Under the pieces are notes generated by a model. The model worked only from the letters and a program-made list of their open reading frames with translations, had not been told where the DNA came from and ran no database searches. Positions 53,408-62,310 of a DNA stretch of 64,000 bases are shown here, piece by piece. Position 1 is the first letter of the stretch, and each line of letters opens with the position of its first letter. Source of the DNA: Bifidobacterium tibiigranuli (lineage in GTDB: Bacteria > Actinomycetota > Actinomycetes > Actinomycetales > Bifidobacteriaceae); contig NZ_QLZA01000004.1 in assembly GCF_009371885.1 (NCBI RefSeq), positions 160,269-224,268 of the forward strand, given 5' to 3'. The translations under genes and the position numbers were made by a program.

Positions 53408-53632
53408 CCGTGCCCCTTTCCATCTTCGCCAAGCGCCGTGCCGAGCATATGCCACGGCTGCCGTGCCTCAAACTGCACATAATGCTCCCCAGTTTACGAG
53501 ATGGGCAAATTATTCCCGCTTTTCTATTAGGGCAATCGCGACAGAAGGTGCGCGTTATCCCATACGATAGTGCTCACTCAAGCTTCTATCAGTTTGAAAC
53601 TTATGACACCCTCGAATGAAAAGAGAACAACC

Positions 53633-54178
53633 ATGACCACCATCGCCGTCCTTGTCGGTTCGCTGCGCAAAGACTCCTACAATCTGCGACTCGCTAAAAG
53701 CGTCGAGCGGCTGGCACCGGAGGGCGCCGAATTCGTCTACGCGAATCTGAATCTGCCGCTGTTCAATCAGGATCTCGAAGCCGACTTCCCGCCCGAGGCC
53801 ACCGCGCTCAAGCAGCTCGTCGAAGGCGCTGACGGCGTGCTGTTCGTCACGCCTGAATACAATCGCAGCTTCTCCGGCGTACTGAAGAACGCCATCGACT
53901 GGGGTTCGCGCCCGTGGGGCCAAAGCTCCTTCGCCGGCAAGCCGGCTGCGCTTATCGGTGCGTCGGGCGGTGCGCTGGGCGCCACGCAGGCGCAGGCCGC
54001 CTTGCGCAACGTGCTGGTGTTCCTCGACACGAAGCTTATGGGCCAGCCTGAGGTCTATTTCAACGCGCTCACCGGCTTCGATGAGAATGGCGAGCTCGCG
54101 TCGTCCGCCGAAGGCTTCATCAAAGCCTTCGCCGAGGCTTTCGTCAAGCACGTCGAGAGTTCAAGCGCGGCTAAGTAA
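53633..54178 (+). CDS. NAD(P)H-dependent FMN reductase
   Basis: A 181-residue flavodoxin-fold reductase: the phosphate-binding loop is VLVGSLRKDSYNLRLAKS and the FMN contact TPEYNRSFSGVLKNAIDWGS. Family members reduce FMN, quinones or azo dyes with NADPH, sometimes as part of oxidative-stress defence. ATG 53633 matches the family N-terminus (MTTIAVLVGSLR). Confidence 0.92.
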   Translation: MTTIAVLVGSLRKDSYNLRLAKSVERLAPEGAEFVYANLNLPLFNQDLEADFPPEATALKQLVEGADGVLFVTPEYNRSFSGVLKNAIDWGSRPWGQSSFAGKPAALIGASGGALGATQAQAALRNVLVFLDTKLMGQPEVYFNALTGFDENGELASSAEGFIKAFAEAFVKHVESSSAAK

Positions 54179-54211
54179 CTGCCTTATCTGTAGTTGATTG
54201 TCGGGTGCGCT

Positions 54212-54380
54212 GAGGTCTATCGGCGCTATCTGTAGTGCCCTATTGGCGATACAGCGACCGGCTGCGCCCAAAAATCGTTGTTTCTGGGCGTTGGGCGGTG
54301 AAGTGACGAAGCGTCGGCACTACAGATAGCGTCGATAGACCTCTGTCGCTTGACTATTGCACTACAGATAGCGCCGATAG
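54212..54380. repeat. Three-armed palindromic element with alternative pairings
   Basis: The left arm (54212-54239) pairs with 54316-54343 (27 of 28) or with 54359-54380 (22-base perfect pairing), so two mutually exclusive stems are possible. Core text CTATCTGTAGTGC. A small hairpin CGCCCA / TGGGCG sits in the loop. The element occupies the convergent gap between the FMN reductase and the MFS gene. Confidence 0.8.
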
Positions 54381-54471
54381 GCGCATCGTCTCAGCATGTA
54401 CCCACGGCTACAGGCTTCTCCGGCTGTTTGCATGCGTATGAGTGCCAATCGATTTTAGATTTTACTTGCCA

Positions 54472-55722
54472 TTATTTGTCGGTGCCGTTGAGGCTGCCGC
54501 TGGCGGTGTAGACGGCCAGGGAAAGCACGTAGGCGATGATGGTGAAATAGGCGATGCCGAAGAAGCTGGGGAATGCGGTGATGAGGCTGCCGCCGATGAT
54601 GCCGGCGACGCTGGAACCGGCGTACATGGCCGCGTTGCCGAGCGAGGACATGGTGCTGCGCGCGTTGGTCGATGTGCTCTGCAGCAGCGTCATGAACAGC
54701 GGGAAGATGAAGCCGTTGACCAGCATCACGAGCGTCAGGCCGATGGTCGCGAACACTGGGCTGGGCGCGAAGGGCAGCGCCAGATACAGCGCGAACAGCA
54801 CGCCGAAGCCGAGCAGCAGCGACGTGCGGATGCCGAGCCGTTCGGAAAGCCGGCTGCCGAAAACGGTGCCGATCAGATTGCCGATGCCGATGAAGATCAT
54901 CGCCGTGCCGATGCTGGTCAGCGAGAGCCGGAAGTCCTTGTTGAACCAGGTGCCGATGAAGTTGAGCACGCTGAAATTGCCCAGCTGGAACAGGAAGTAG
55001 CCAAGCAGCACAGCGAGAGACATCCGGTTCGACAGGACGGATGCATAGGTCTGCAGGAAGCTGTTGCGCGGCTGCGACGGTGACGGCTGCGACTGCACCT
55101 GTGACGGCTGCGATTCTCGCGTCGCCCGTGCCTGCTGCGCAGAATCACCCGCCGCAGTCGCTTGCGGTGCTGGGTTTGGGTTGAGCGTCGGCAGCATAAG
55201 CTGCGTGATCAGGCACAAGGCCAGTGAAAGGCCGCCGATGACGAGGAACGGCAGTCGCCATGTGACGGAGGCGAGGAAGCTGCCGATCGGCACGCCGGCC
55301 AGCTGGGAGACGGACAGTGCCGCGCCCACGTAGCCCATGGCGCGAATCACGTACTTGCGCTCGATGACCACGGGGATGGACGCCCAGATCTGCGGGCCGC
55401 CGATGGCGGCGGACACGCCGGCCAGAAAGCGAAACAGCAGCATCAGCGGAAACGTGAATGCGAAGCCGCATAGGAACGTGGCAAGCGCGAACCCGAGGAA
55501 GCCGCCGACCAGCACCTTCTTCTTGTCGCGATTGTCGGAGATCGGCCCGGCCAGCAGAGCGGCTATGACGTAGCCGATGGCGTACGCGCTCGTGATCCAC
55601 CCCGATTGCGCGGTCGGGATATGGTACATAGCCGAGAGCGTCGGCAGCAGTGGCGAGACGAGGAATGTGTCCGTCCCCACGATGAACATCAGCACGAAAA
55701 ACAGCGGAATGTATTTCTTCAC
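54472..55722 (-). CDS. Major facilitator transporter (drug/sugar efflux type)
   Basis: A 416-residue MFS protein with 12 predicted helices. Early text VGTDTFLVSPLLPTLS and LAGPISDNRDKKKVLVGGFL (motif A between helices 2 and 3) place it near the DHA1 / arabinose-efflux group. A Gln/Ser/Pro-rich central loop (about 195-225) is expanded. GTG 55722 is the start. It is divergently transcribed from an ArsR regulator across an inverted-repeat operator, so its expression is probably derepressed by an unknown ligand. Confidence 0.9.
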   Translation of the reverse strand: MKKYIPLFFVLMFIVGTDTFLVSPLLPTLSAMYHIPTAQSGWITSAYAIGYVIAALLAGPISDNRDKKKVLVGGFLGFALATFLCGFAFTFPLMLLFRFLAGVSAAIGGPQIWASIPVVIERKYVIRAMGYVGAALSVSQLAGVPIGSFLASVTWRLPFLVIGGLSLALCLITQLMLPTLNPNPAPQATAAGDSAQQARATRESQPSQVQSQPSPSQPRNSFLQTYASVLSNRMSLAVLLGYFLFQLGNFSVLNFIGTWFNKDFRLSLTSIGTAMIFIGIGNLIGTVFGSRLSERLGIRTSLLLGFGVLFALYLALPFAPSPVFATIGLTLVMLVNGFIFPLFMTLLQSTSTNARSTMSSLGNAAMYAGSSVAGIIGGSLITAFPSFFGIAYFTIIAYVLSLAVYTASGSLNGTDK

Positions 55723-55771
55723 AATGAGCTTTCTTTTCTAATCATTGGGTTTGTGTCATAGTCATTGGTAA

Positions 55772-55797
55772 AAGAGTCAAAAAGATATTTGACTCTT
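55772..55797. promoter_or_regulatory. Putative ArsR operator
   Basis: Perfect 10-base inverted repeat AAGAGTCAAA - AAGATA - TTTGACTCTT, in the divergent gap 49 bases before the MFS start and 112 bases before the ArsR start. Size and symmetry suit an ArsR dimer. Confidence 0.7.
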
Positions 55798-55909
55798 GAG
55801 ACAAGATATCTCGCCCAGGCGACAGCCTGTATGCTGCGCTGTCAGCCGAACGCTGCGCTTGAAGAAGGACTCCATCCGCAGCGGCGGCGCGATGCGATAC
55901 CCTTGGGGC

Positions 55910-56194
55910 ATGGAGACTAATGACGCAGCCAAGGTGAGCATTTTCAAGGCGCTGTCCGACGAAGGGCGGCTCAAGATCGTCAGGGATCTCTACAGCAAGG
56001 GTGAGGTATGCAGCTGCGCCGATCTTGGCGAGATGATCGCCGAGGATACGACGAAGCAGAACATCTCGTACCACATCAAGATTCTCAAGCAGGCGGGGCT
56101 GGTCACGACGCGCAAGGTCGGGCAGGCGAAAACGGTCGCCATCCGCAAGGACGTGGTCGACCGCTATTTGCCGGGGCTGCTTTCGGCGTTGTAG
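55910..56194 (+). CDS. ArsR family repressor
   Basis: A 94-residue winged-helix protein: VSIFKALSDEGRLKIVRDLY, SCADLGEMI and the recognition helix TTKQNISYHIKILKQAGLV are canonical. The metal motif ELCVC is replaced by EVCSCADLGE, which keeps two Cys, so thiol, oxidant or metal sensing is conceivable. ATG 55910 gives the usual length; ATG 55892 is in frame. Likely controls the divergent MFS gene. Confidence 0.9.
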   Translation: METNDAAKVSIFKALSDEGRLKIVRDLYSKGEVCSCADLGEMIAEDTTKQNISYHIKILKQAGLVTTRKVGQAKTVAIRKDVVDRYLPGLLSAL

Positions 56195-56474
56195 TCATAG
56201 GCATAGTCGTAGCCGCGTGCGCGTTTTGCAATGACATGTGCCTGATTCACGCAGTTGAGCGCGCCTGACTGTGCCCATTGTGTCCGCATGATGGTCAGGA
56301 CCTTCCTGAAATACAGGCCAGCCCTTATTATCGCTTGTCAAGGCAAGTCCCACAAGGACGCCTATTATCGCCCGGTCATCCGCATCTCATGAACCCATAC
56401 AAAGGCATGACCGAGTTGAAGCTGCGCCATGCATCATTGCGCAGCAGAGAAAGATTGAGAGAGGGAAAAGGACA

Positions 56475-57908
56475 GTGTCCTCAATAGCCGAAGAGGCGAC
56501 AGTGGCGACGGTGCATTCCGCCGCAGCCACTAAGAAAGCCCAAAGCAAACCATTAAACTCCCCAGCGGAGGTGATCGGCGCGAGCCTGGTAGGCACGACG
56601 GTCGAATTCTACGATTTCTACGTCTATGCGACCGCGGCCGTGCTGGTCTTCCCCAAGCTGTTCTTCCCGGTTGGCAATCCGGTCGCAAGCCAGCTGGCTT
56701 CATTCGGCGTGTTCGGCGCCGCAATGATCGCGCGCCCGGTCGGCGCCATATTCTACGGGCATATGGGCGATAAGCGCGGTCGCAAGGCGACCCTCGTCGC
56801 CTGCCTGATGACTATGGGCATCGCCACCTTCCTGGTGGGGCTGCTCCCCACATTCAAGCAGATCGGTCTGTGGGCCGCGCTGCTGCTGCTTATCCTTCGT
56901 CTCACGCAGGGCTTCGCGCTGGGCGGCGAGTGGTCGGGAGCGGCTCTGGTCGCCACCGAAAACGCGCCTGCGAACAAACGAGCGTTGTACGGCACCTTCC
57001 CGCAGCTTGGCGCGCCGCTGGGCTTCATCATCGCCAACGGGCTGTTCCTTATCATCAACTTCGCGCTGCCGCATCCCACCAGCTCGACCATGCAGTCTGA
57101 GGCGTTCCTGAGCTGGGGATGGCGCATTCCATTCCTCTTCAGCTCGGTGATGGTGATCATCGGCCTGTATGTGCGTTCGAAGCTTGCGGAATCGGAGACC
57201 TTCAAGCAGGCGGAAGCCAAGGGCACCATCGTCAAGATACCGCTGTTCGACACGCTGCGCCATCACTTGAAGGCTGTGGTGCTGGGCACCTTCGCCATGC
57301 TCGCCACCTACGTGCTCTTCTACCTCACGACAACCTTCACCCTCTCCTATGGCACCCATCCGTCCAATGTGACCCCATCGGGCTTGGGCATCTCCTATAC
57401 CGACTTCGTGCTGATGCAGATCATCGGCGTGGTGTTCTTCGGCCTGTTCACGATACTTTCCGGTCCGCTTGCCGATTCGATGGGACGCCGCAAGCTGCTG
57501 CTGTGGGTCACCGCCATCATCATCGTCTTCGGACTGATGTTCCCGATCTTCCTCGACAACAAGGCGAACAACTCATTCAACGGCGCGATGATCGAGGCCT
57601 TCCTGATCATCGGCTTCACGCTCATGGGCTTCACTTTCGGCCCGATGGGCGCGCTGCTGCCTGAGATGTTCCCGACCAACGTGCGCTACACCGGTTCGGC
57701 CATCGCCTACAACGTCAGCTCGATTCTCGGTGCTGCGCTCGCCCCGATCATCGCGACCGCGCTGTGGGCCGCTGCTGGCGGCAGCACCTGGATGGTGGGC
57801 GTCTACCTCGCCGTCGCCTCTGCACTGACCTTTATTTCTCTGATTATGACGAAGGAGACCAAGGACATCGACTTCACCGGCGATATCGGCGCGACAAAAG
57901 CCAAGTAG
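56475..57908 (+). CDS. MHS-family metabolite:H+ symporter
   Basis: A 477-residue MFS protein of the metabolite:H+ symporter type (ProP, KgtP, ShiA relatives): GTTVEFYDFYVYATAAVLVF, GHMGDKRGRKATLVACLM and RLTQGFALGGEWSGAAL are signatures. Twelve helices. Candidate substrates are organic acids, shikimate or betaine-type solutes; the sequence does not decide. GTG 56475 follows AAAAGGACA. Confidence 0.9.
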   Translation: MSSIAEEATVATVHSAAATKKAQSKPLNSPAEVIGASLVGTTVEFYDFYVYATAAVLVFPKLFFPVGNPVASQLASFGVFGAAMIARPVGAIFYGHMGDKRGRKATLVACLMTMGIATFLVGLLPTFKQIGLWAALLLLILRLTQGFALGGEWSGAALVATENAPANKRALYGTFPQLGAPLGFIIANGLFLIINFALPHPTSSTMQSEAFLSWGWRIPFLFSSVMVIIGLYVRSKLAESETFKQAEAKGTIVKIPLFDTLRHHLKAVVLGTFAMLATYVLFYLTTTFTLSYGTHPSNVTPSGLGISYTDFVLMQIIGVVFFGLFTILSGPLADSMGRRKLLLWVTAIIIVFGLMFPIFLDNKANNSFNGAMIEAFLIIGFTLMGFTFGPMGALLPEMFPTNVRYTGSAIAYNVSSILGAALAPIIATALWAAAGGSTWMVGVYLAVASALTFISLIMTKETKDIDFTGDIGATKAK

Positions 57909-58320
57909 CCTGCGGCTCGGTGCCCGCGTAGTCCAGCGGCGGCATCGCTGACGGACTCATAGGTGCCTAGGCTTTCGGCCTACAGCGGACATACTGGAAT
58001 GTCGGCTTTATCACAGAGCGGCGTCTGCATCGGATACGATCATTGCGATCGGATTTGCCGATGCAGACGCCGCTCTGTGCTCTGCGCCTAGGCTTTTCTT
58101 GAGGTTTGTGCGCAGTGCGTGCAGTCATTGCGAGAGTCCTTGTCATAATGCTGATGCAGGCGAATGCGCGAGCTTGGGCCTTGACGCCATACGCGCGGCG
58201 GGTGTACCTGTTGATTGACAGGCATACGAAGGTATGGCAACGGGCATGCACGGCATTCGGCATGAACGTCGATGTGAAGGAACGCAGCCGACATCGGCCG
58301 CATATGGGGAAGGCCAGAAT
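57909..58320. other. Intergenic region after the MHS transporter
   Basis: No gene supported. It contains the long hairpin at 58012-58079 and a small TAGGC-TTTCG-GCCTA hairpin at 57968-57982 that could terminate the MHS transcript. GCCTAGGCTTT occurs on both sides of the long hairpin (57965 and 58087). Confidence 0.55.
58012..58079. repeat. Long hairpin with 22-base perfect arms
   Basis: Arms 58012-58033 and 58058-58079 (CACAGAGCGGCG at the outside) are perfectly complementary, with a 24-base loop that itself contains CGATC / GATCG. It is longer than a normal terminator. Confidence 0.85.
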
Positions 58321-59085
58321 ATGAGCATGGGGCAGGGCGCTGTCATAGCGGGTGCGTATGCCGAGCGCGGCATGGTGGGCGGCTTCGGTGGGCAGCGCAT
58401 CGAGGCGGGCATCGCAGATATCGTGGACGTTGCCGATGCTGCCAGTGTTACCGACGTTACCGATGTCGCCGCGAAACACAGCGGTGCCTATCGCATCACC
58501 GTCGTAAGCGCCGGCGTATCCGAGCATTCCGCCACCGGGCGGCTGGGCGATGCCGTGGCGGCGCGGGCGCAGGAGACGCTGCAGCGCCACGGCCGTGAGT
58601 GCGAGCTGCGGCATGTCGATTTGAAGGATTTCGCGGCGGATATCGCCGTGGCCGCAGTCAATTACCAGTTGACCGACGCGCTGCGCGATGTGCTCGATCA
58701 GGTCACGTCCAGCGACGCGCTGATTGCGGCGACGCCGGTGTTCAAAGCCTCCTATTCAGGGCTGTTCAAGTCCTTCTGGGACATCGTGGACGTGGACGCG
58801 ATCGTGAATATGCCGGTGACGCTGGTCGCCACGGGCGGCACGCGCAGGCATGCGCTGGTCCCGGATACGGCGATGCGTTCGCTGTTCGCTTTTCTGCGGG
58901 CTATTCCAACGCCGACCAGTCTGCTGGCTGCGGGGGAGGACTGGGGCTCTGATGAACTGGAATCGCGCCAGTGCCGGGCGGGCGAGGAGCTTGCGGCCAT
59001 GATTCTGGCCGGGTTGCGCCGCGTGATGGCCAATGCGGACGCGGTCACTTCGCACGACGCTCATGCGCGCATTCCTGTACGATGA
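58321..59085 (+). CDS. FMN reductase, CE1759/SsuE-like
   Basis: About 254 residues. From residue 52: ITVVSAGVSEHSATGRLGDA (phosphate-binding loop), then ATPVFKASYSGLFKSFWDIV and TLVATGGTRRHALVPDTAM, matching CE1759-type NADPH:FMN reductases. The N-terminal 50 residues include a repetitive Val/Asp/Ala stretch (VDVADAASVTDVTDVAA) not part of the domain. Start ATG 58321, with GGGGAAGG seven bases upstream. Confidence 0.88.
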   Translation: MSMGQGAVIAGAYAERGMVGGFGGQRIEAGIADIVDVADAASVTDVTDVAAKHSGAYRITVVSAGVSEHSATGRLGDAVAARAQETLQRHGRECELRHVDLKDFAADIAVAAVNYQLTDALRDVLDQVTSSDALIAATPVFKASYSGLFKSFWDIVDVDAIVNMPVTLVATGGTRRHALVPDTAMRSLFAFLRAIPTPTSLLAAGEDWGSDELESRQCRAGEELAAMILAGLRRVMANADAVTSHDAHARIPVR

Positions 59086-59185
59086 ATTGATACGGCGAAC
59101 GATGCTGCACTGTGCTGTGATACGGCAGTGATGAGTCAGGCAACGTAGCAAACGTAACAGCAGGCATCCGGCACGGAGGGGCACA

Positions 59186-59644
59186 ATGAGCGAACAGAAC
59201 GCGGCAAACCCAGCAGGGGTAACTACGGCAACTGCGACTGCGGCGACTGCGACGGTTTCGGCGGCAGCAAAGAAACCGCACGCCAAAGCCCGGCACCGTT
59301 GGAGCAAAGAAGTGTCCGCAGTCGAATTCCATCTCGATAATTTCGAAAGCACGGCCACGGTACTGTGGCGCAAGCGCAACGAGATGGTCATCAAGAAGGG
59401 CGCGAAGCTGCGCCGCGAGGCCCCGCTCAATAAGGATGGCTCGGTCGGCCTCGATGATCGCTGGGGCAACATGCTTCGCCAGGAGCACGCCGACGCGATC
59501 GAGGATTTCGAGACGACTGACGACATCGTGCTCAAAAGCGTGAACGAGACCGGCCTGTTCCTCTATTTCGGCCGCGCCAACGGCTGGTTGCAGTTCTTCG
59601 ACAACGACGGCAAGAGCATCAACGACTGGACCGTTGTTCAGTAA
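59186..59644 (+). CDS. Conserved hypothetical protein
   Basis: A 152-residue protein, no family recognised. The first 35 residues are Ala/Thr-rich (TTATATAATATV); the remainder is a compact-looking mixed alpha/beta domain (WSKEVSAVEFHLDNFESTAT, DDRWGNMLRQEHADAIEDFE, GLFLYFGRANGWLQFFDNDG). No signal peptide or helix. It begins 100 bases after the FMN reductase on the same strand and could be in the same transcript. Confidence 0.65.
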   Translation: MSEQNAANPAGVTTATATAATATVSAAAKKPHAKARHRWSKEVSAVEFHLDNFESTATVLWRKRNEMVIKKGAKLRREAPLNKDGSVGLDDRWGNMLRQEHADAIEDFETTDDIVLKSVNETGLFLYFGRANGWLQFFDNDGKSINDWTVVQ

Positions 59645-59706
59645 ACGTTACCGTGCAGTAGCAGACCGTATCGTGCAGTAGTAGATCTACCGTGCGGTAG
59701 GCCAGC
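59645..59706. repeat. ACCGTGCAGTAG degenerate repeats
   Basis: Three related units (TTACCGTGCAGTAGC, TATCGTGCAGTAGT, CTACCGTGCGGTAGG) immediately after the stop codon. Confidence 0.65.
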
Positions 59707-59814
59707 CATGTGACGAGACTCGCGCGGATGCCGTCTGTGAGCGAAATCACCATGTTTACGGCAATCATGGTGGCGGCACAGGAATAGACTAGAGGCGTCT
59801 ACAAGGAGGTAGTC

Positions 59815-61227
59815 ATGACGTATCAAACAGTCAATCCCTATACCAACGAAGTCGTCACGGAGTATCCTTTCGCCGCTGACAGCGAGCTGCAGGACGCTCT
59901 GGCGCTCGGTGCTCAGCGCTACGAGGAGTTCAAGACCCAGCCGATCGCCGAGCGTGGCGCGCTGCTGCACAAGGTCGCCGCTGCACTGCGCGAGCATGCC
60001 GACGAGCTTGCCGAGATCTGCACCGTCGACATGGGCAAGCTGGTCGGCGAATCGGCCGGAGAAGTGGAGCTGTGCGCGATCATCGCGGACTGGTTCGCCG
60101 ATCACAGTGAAGAGCTGCTCAAGTCAGATTCGATCGAGACGATTGCGACTGGCGAGGCCGAAGTGCGGCATCATGCGGTGGGCGTCGTCATGATGGTCGA
60201 GCCGTGGAACTTCCCGTACTACCAGATCATGCGCGTCTTCGCGCCGAACTACATGGTCGGCAACGCGATGATTCTCAAGCATGCGGCGAACACGCCGACC
60301 GCAGCCAAGCGCTTCTGCGAAATCGTGGAGGAGGCCGGCGTGCCGAAGGGGACGCTGACGAACCTGTTCCTGACCTACGACCAGGTCACGGACGCCATTG
60401 CCGACCCGCGCGTGCAGGGCGTCGCGCTGACCGGCTCCGAACGCGGCGGCAAGTCGGTCGCCGAGGCCGCAGGCAAGTACCTCAAGAAGAACACGATGGA
60501 GCTTGGCGGCATGGATCCCTTCGTTGTGCTCGGCGATGCGAATATGGAGGATGTCACCAACCTCGCCTGGCGCGTGCGGCTCTACAACTGCGGGCAGGTG
60601 TGCACCTCGTCGAAGCGCTTCATCGTGATGGACAACGTCTACGACGAATTCCTCGACGCGCTCAAGAAGAACTTCGCTGCCGTCAAGCCCGGCGACCCGC
60701 TCGACCCAGCCACCACGCTCGCGCCGATGAACACCAAGCGCGCCAAGGAGAAGCTGCAAAGCCAGCTTGACGATGCGATTGCCGCAGGGGCGAAACTCGC
60801 CTACCAGTATCCCGAAATCGACTCCGACGGCCAGTTCTTCCGCCCGGCCATCCTCACCGACATCGACACGAGCAACCCGGCGTACAAGAGCGAGATGTTC
60901 GGGCCGGTCGCAGCCGTGTACCGTGTGCATTCCGAGGAGGAGGCGGTGGCGCTCGCCAACGACAACCCCTACGGGCTGGGCGGCATCCTCTTCGCCGGCG
61001 ACCCGGATCGCGGCTCGGAAGTCGCTTCGCGCATCGAGACCGGCATGGTCTACGTCAACAACTTCATGGCCTCGCTGCCTGAGCTGCCCTTCGGCGGTGT
61101 CAAGCTCTCGGGCTACGGGCGCGAGATGAGCCGCATCGGCCAGCTGGCCTTCGTCAACGAGCAGCTCATCGTCAAGGCCGCTCACCCCGACCTGTCGAAT
61201 CCGGCCGGTGGCTTGGTCGTGGCGTGA
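59815..61227 (+). CDS. NAD(P)-dependent aldehyde dehydrogenase, succinate-semialdehyde type
   Basis: A 470-residue ALDH. Catalytic Cys in NCGQVCTSSKRFIV, general-base Glu in NTMELGGMDPF, cofactor loop ALTGSERGGKSVAE, and NFPYYQIMRV. The SSADH/YneI-like subgroup fits its length and the PFGGVKLSGYGREMS ending. It may oxidise aldehydes formed in metabolism; no gabT is nearby, so a GABA role is not supported. AAGGAGG lies before ATG 59815. Confidence 0.93.
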   Translation: MTYQTVNPYTNEVVTEYPFAADSELQDALALGAQRYEEFKTQPIAERGALLHKVAAALREHADELAEICTVDMGKLVGESAGEVELCAIIADWFADHSEELLKSDSIETIATGEAEVRHHAVGVVMMVEPWNFPYYQIMRVFAPNYMVGNAMILKHAANTPTAAKRFCEIVEEAGVPKGTLTNLFLTYDQVTDAIADPRVQGVALTGSERGGKSVAEAAGKYLKKNTMELGGMDPFVVLGDANMEDVTNLAWRVRLYNCGQVCTSSKRFIVMDNVYDEFLDALKKNFAAVKPGDPLDPATTLAPMNTKRAKEKLQSQLDDAIAAGAKLAYQYPEIDSDGQFFRPAILTDIDTSNPAYKSEMFGPVAAVYRVHSEEEAVALANDNPYGLGGILFAGDPDRGSEVASRIETGMVYVNNFMASLPELPFGGVKLSGYGREMSRIGQLAFVNEQLIVKAAHPDLSNPAGGLVVA

Positions 61228-61305
61228 ATCGCTGCTGACGGTTGCATTTGCTTGCTAACGCGGGTATCTGCCTGCGTTAGTCTGCTCCTGCACCTGCTAT
61301 GCACT

Positions 61306-61409
61306 TGCTCGTACTGTTGTCACGCAAACTCAGCTGTTTGCGTGACAACAGTACGAGCAGCAGGCGGTTCTAGTAGCAGCGTCACGCACATAGGGCTGTT
61401 TGCGTGACG
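61306..61409. repeat. Double-hairpin element, GTCACGCAAA family, copy 2
   Basis: The first hairpin has 24-base perfect arms (61306-61329, 61336-61359, 6-base loop); the second (61380-61409) has CGTCACGCA / TGCGTGACG. The spacer carries GGCGGTTCTAGTA, and the second hairpin is followed by GAAAGTAC, as in copy 1 at 48738-48833. Convergent junction. Confidence 0.85.
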
Positions 61410-61455
61410 AAAGTACGATAACGATGACGTATAGGTTCAGGTTGCGGAAGTGTCC

Positions 61456-62310
61456 CTAGAACTCTTCGTACCACTGCGGGTTCTGCGCGGCAGAGCGGCC
61501 CTCGGGATTGTCCAGCGCGGCGAAATCTGCCATATCCTGCTCGTCAAGCTCGAAGCCGGTCAGATCGATGTTGGCCCGCTGGCGCTCGCGGTTCATGGAC
61601 TTCGGGATGGCCACATCGCCCAGCTGCACATGCCAGCGCAGCACGGCCTGCACGGGCGAGACGCTGTGCTTCTCGGCGATGGCGCGGATGGCCGGGTCCT
61701 TGAGCATCTGCGAAGCCCGGCCGAGCGGACTCCATGCCTCGGTGATGATGCCGTGCGCATCGTCGTAGGCGCGCTGCTCACGCTGCTGGAAGTACGGATG
61801 CGTCTCGACCTGATTGACCGATGGCGTCACGCCGGTCAGTCGCGTGAGCTGGTCGATGTGGCCGGGCAGGAAGTTGCTCACGCCGATATGCTTGACGATG
61901 CCCTGCTGCTGGGCGTCGATGAGCGCCTTCCAGGCCTCGAGGTACAGGCCTTTCGACGGGTTCGGCCAGTGGATCAGATACAGGTCGATGTAGTCCAGCC
62001 CCATGCGCTCCACGCTTTCCTCGATGGTGACGCGGGCCTCGTCGTAATGGTGGTGACGGCCGGGCAGCTTCGAAGTGACGATGATCTGCTCGCGCGGCAC
62101 CTCGGATTCGCGGATCGCGCGGCCGACAGTGCCCTCGTTCTCATAGTTGAACGCGCTGTCGATAAGCCGGTAGCCGACTTCGAGCGCCGATTCGATGGCC
62201 TTGACGCCGTCGCGCCCTTCGACCTTATAGGTGCCGAAACCGATGGCCGGCAATTCTAGGCCGTCGTGGGCGGTGCGTGTGGGAATCTCAGGTGGGTTGA
62301 GCAATGTCAT
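61456..62310 (-). CDS. Aldo/keto reductase
   Basis: A 284-residue NADPH-dependent reductase of the AKR superfamily. Catalytic tetrad: Asp and Tyr in RLIDSAFNYENEG, Lys in VTSKLPGRHH, His in YLIHWPNPSKGLY. Cofactor-binding end IPKSMNRERQRANIDL. AAGGAG lies upstream of ATG 62310. The physiological aldehyde or ketone is unknown. Confidence 0.94.
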   Translation of the reverse strand: MTLLNPPEIPTRTAHDGLELPAIGFGTYKVEGRDGVKAIESALEVGYRLIDSAFNYENEGTVGRAIRESEVPREQIIVTSKLPGRHHHYDEARVTIEESVERMGLDYIDLYLIHWPNPSKGLYLEAWKALIDAQQQGIVKHIGVSNFLPGHIDQLTRLTGVTPSVNQVETHPYFQQREQRAYDDAHGIITEAWSPLGRASQMLKDPAIRAIAEKHSVSPVQAVLRWHVQLGDVAIPKSMNRERQRANIDLTGFELDEQDMADFAALDNPEGRSAAQNPQWYEEF

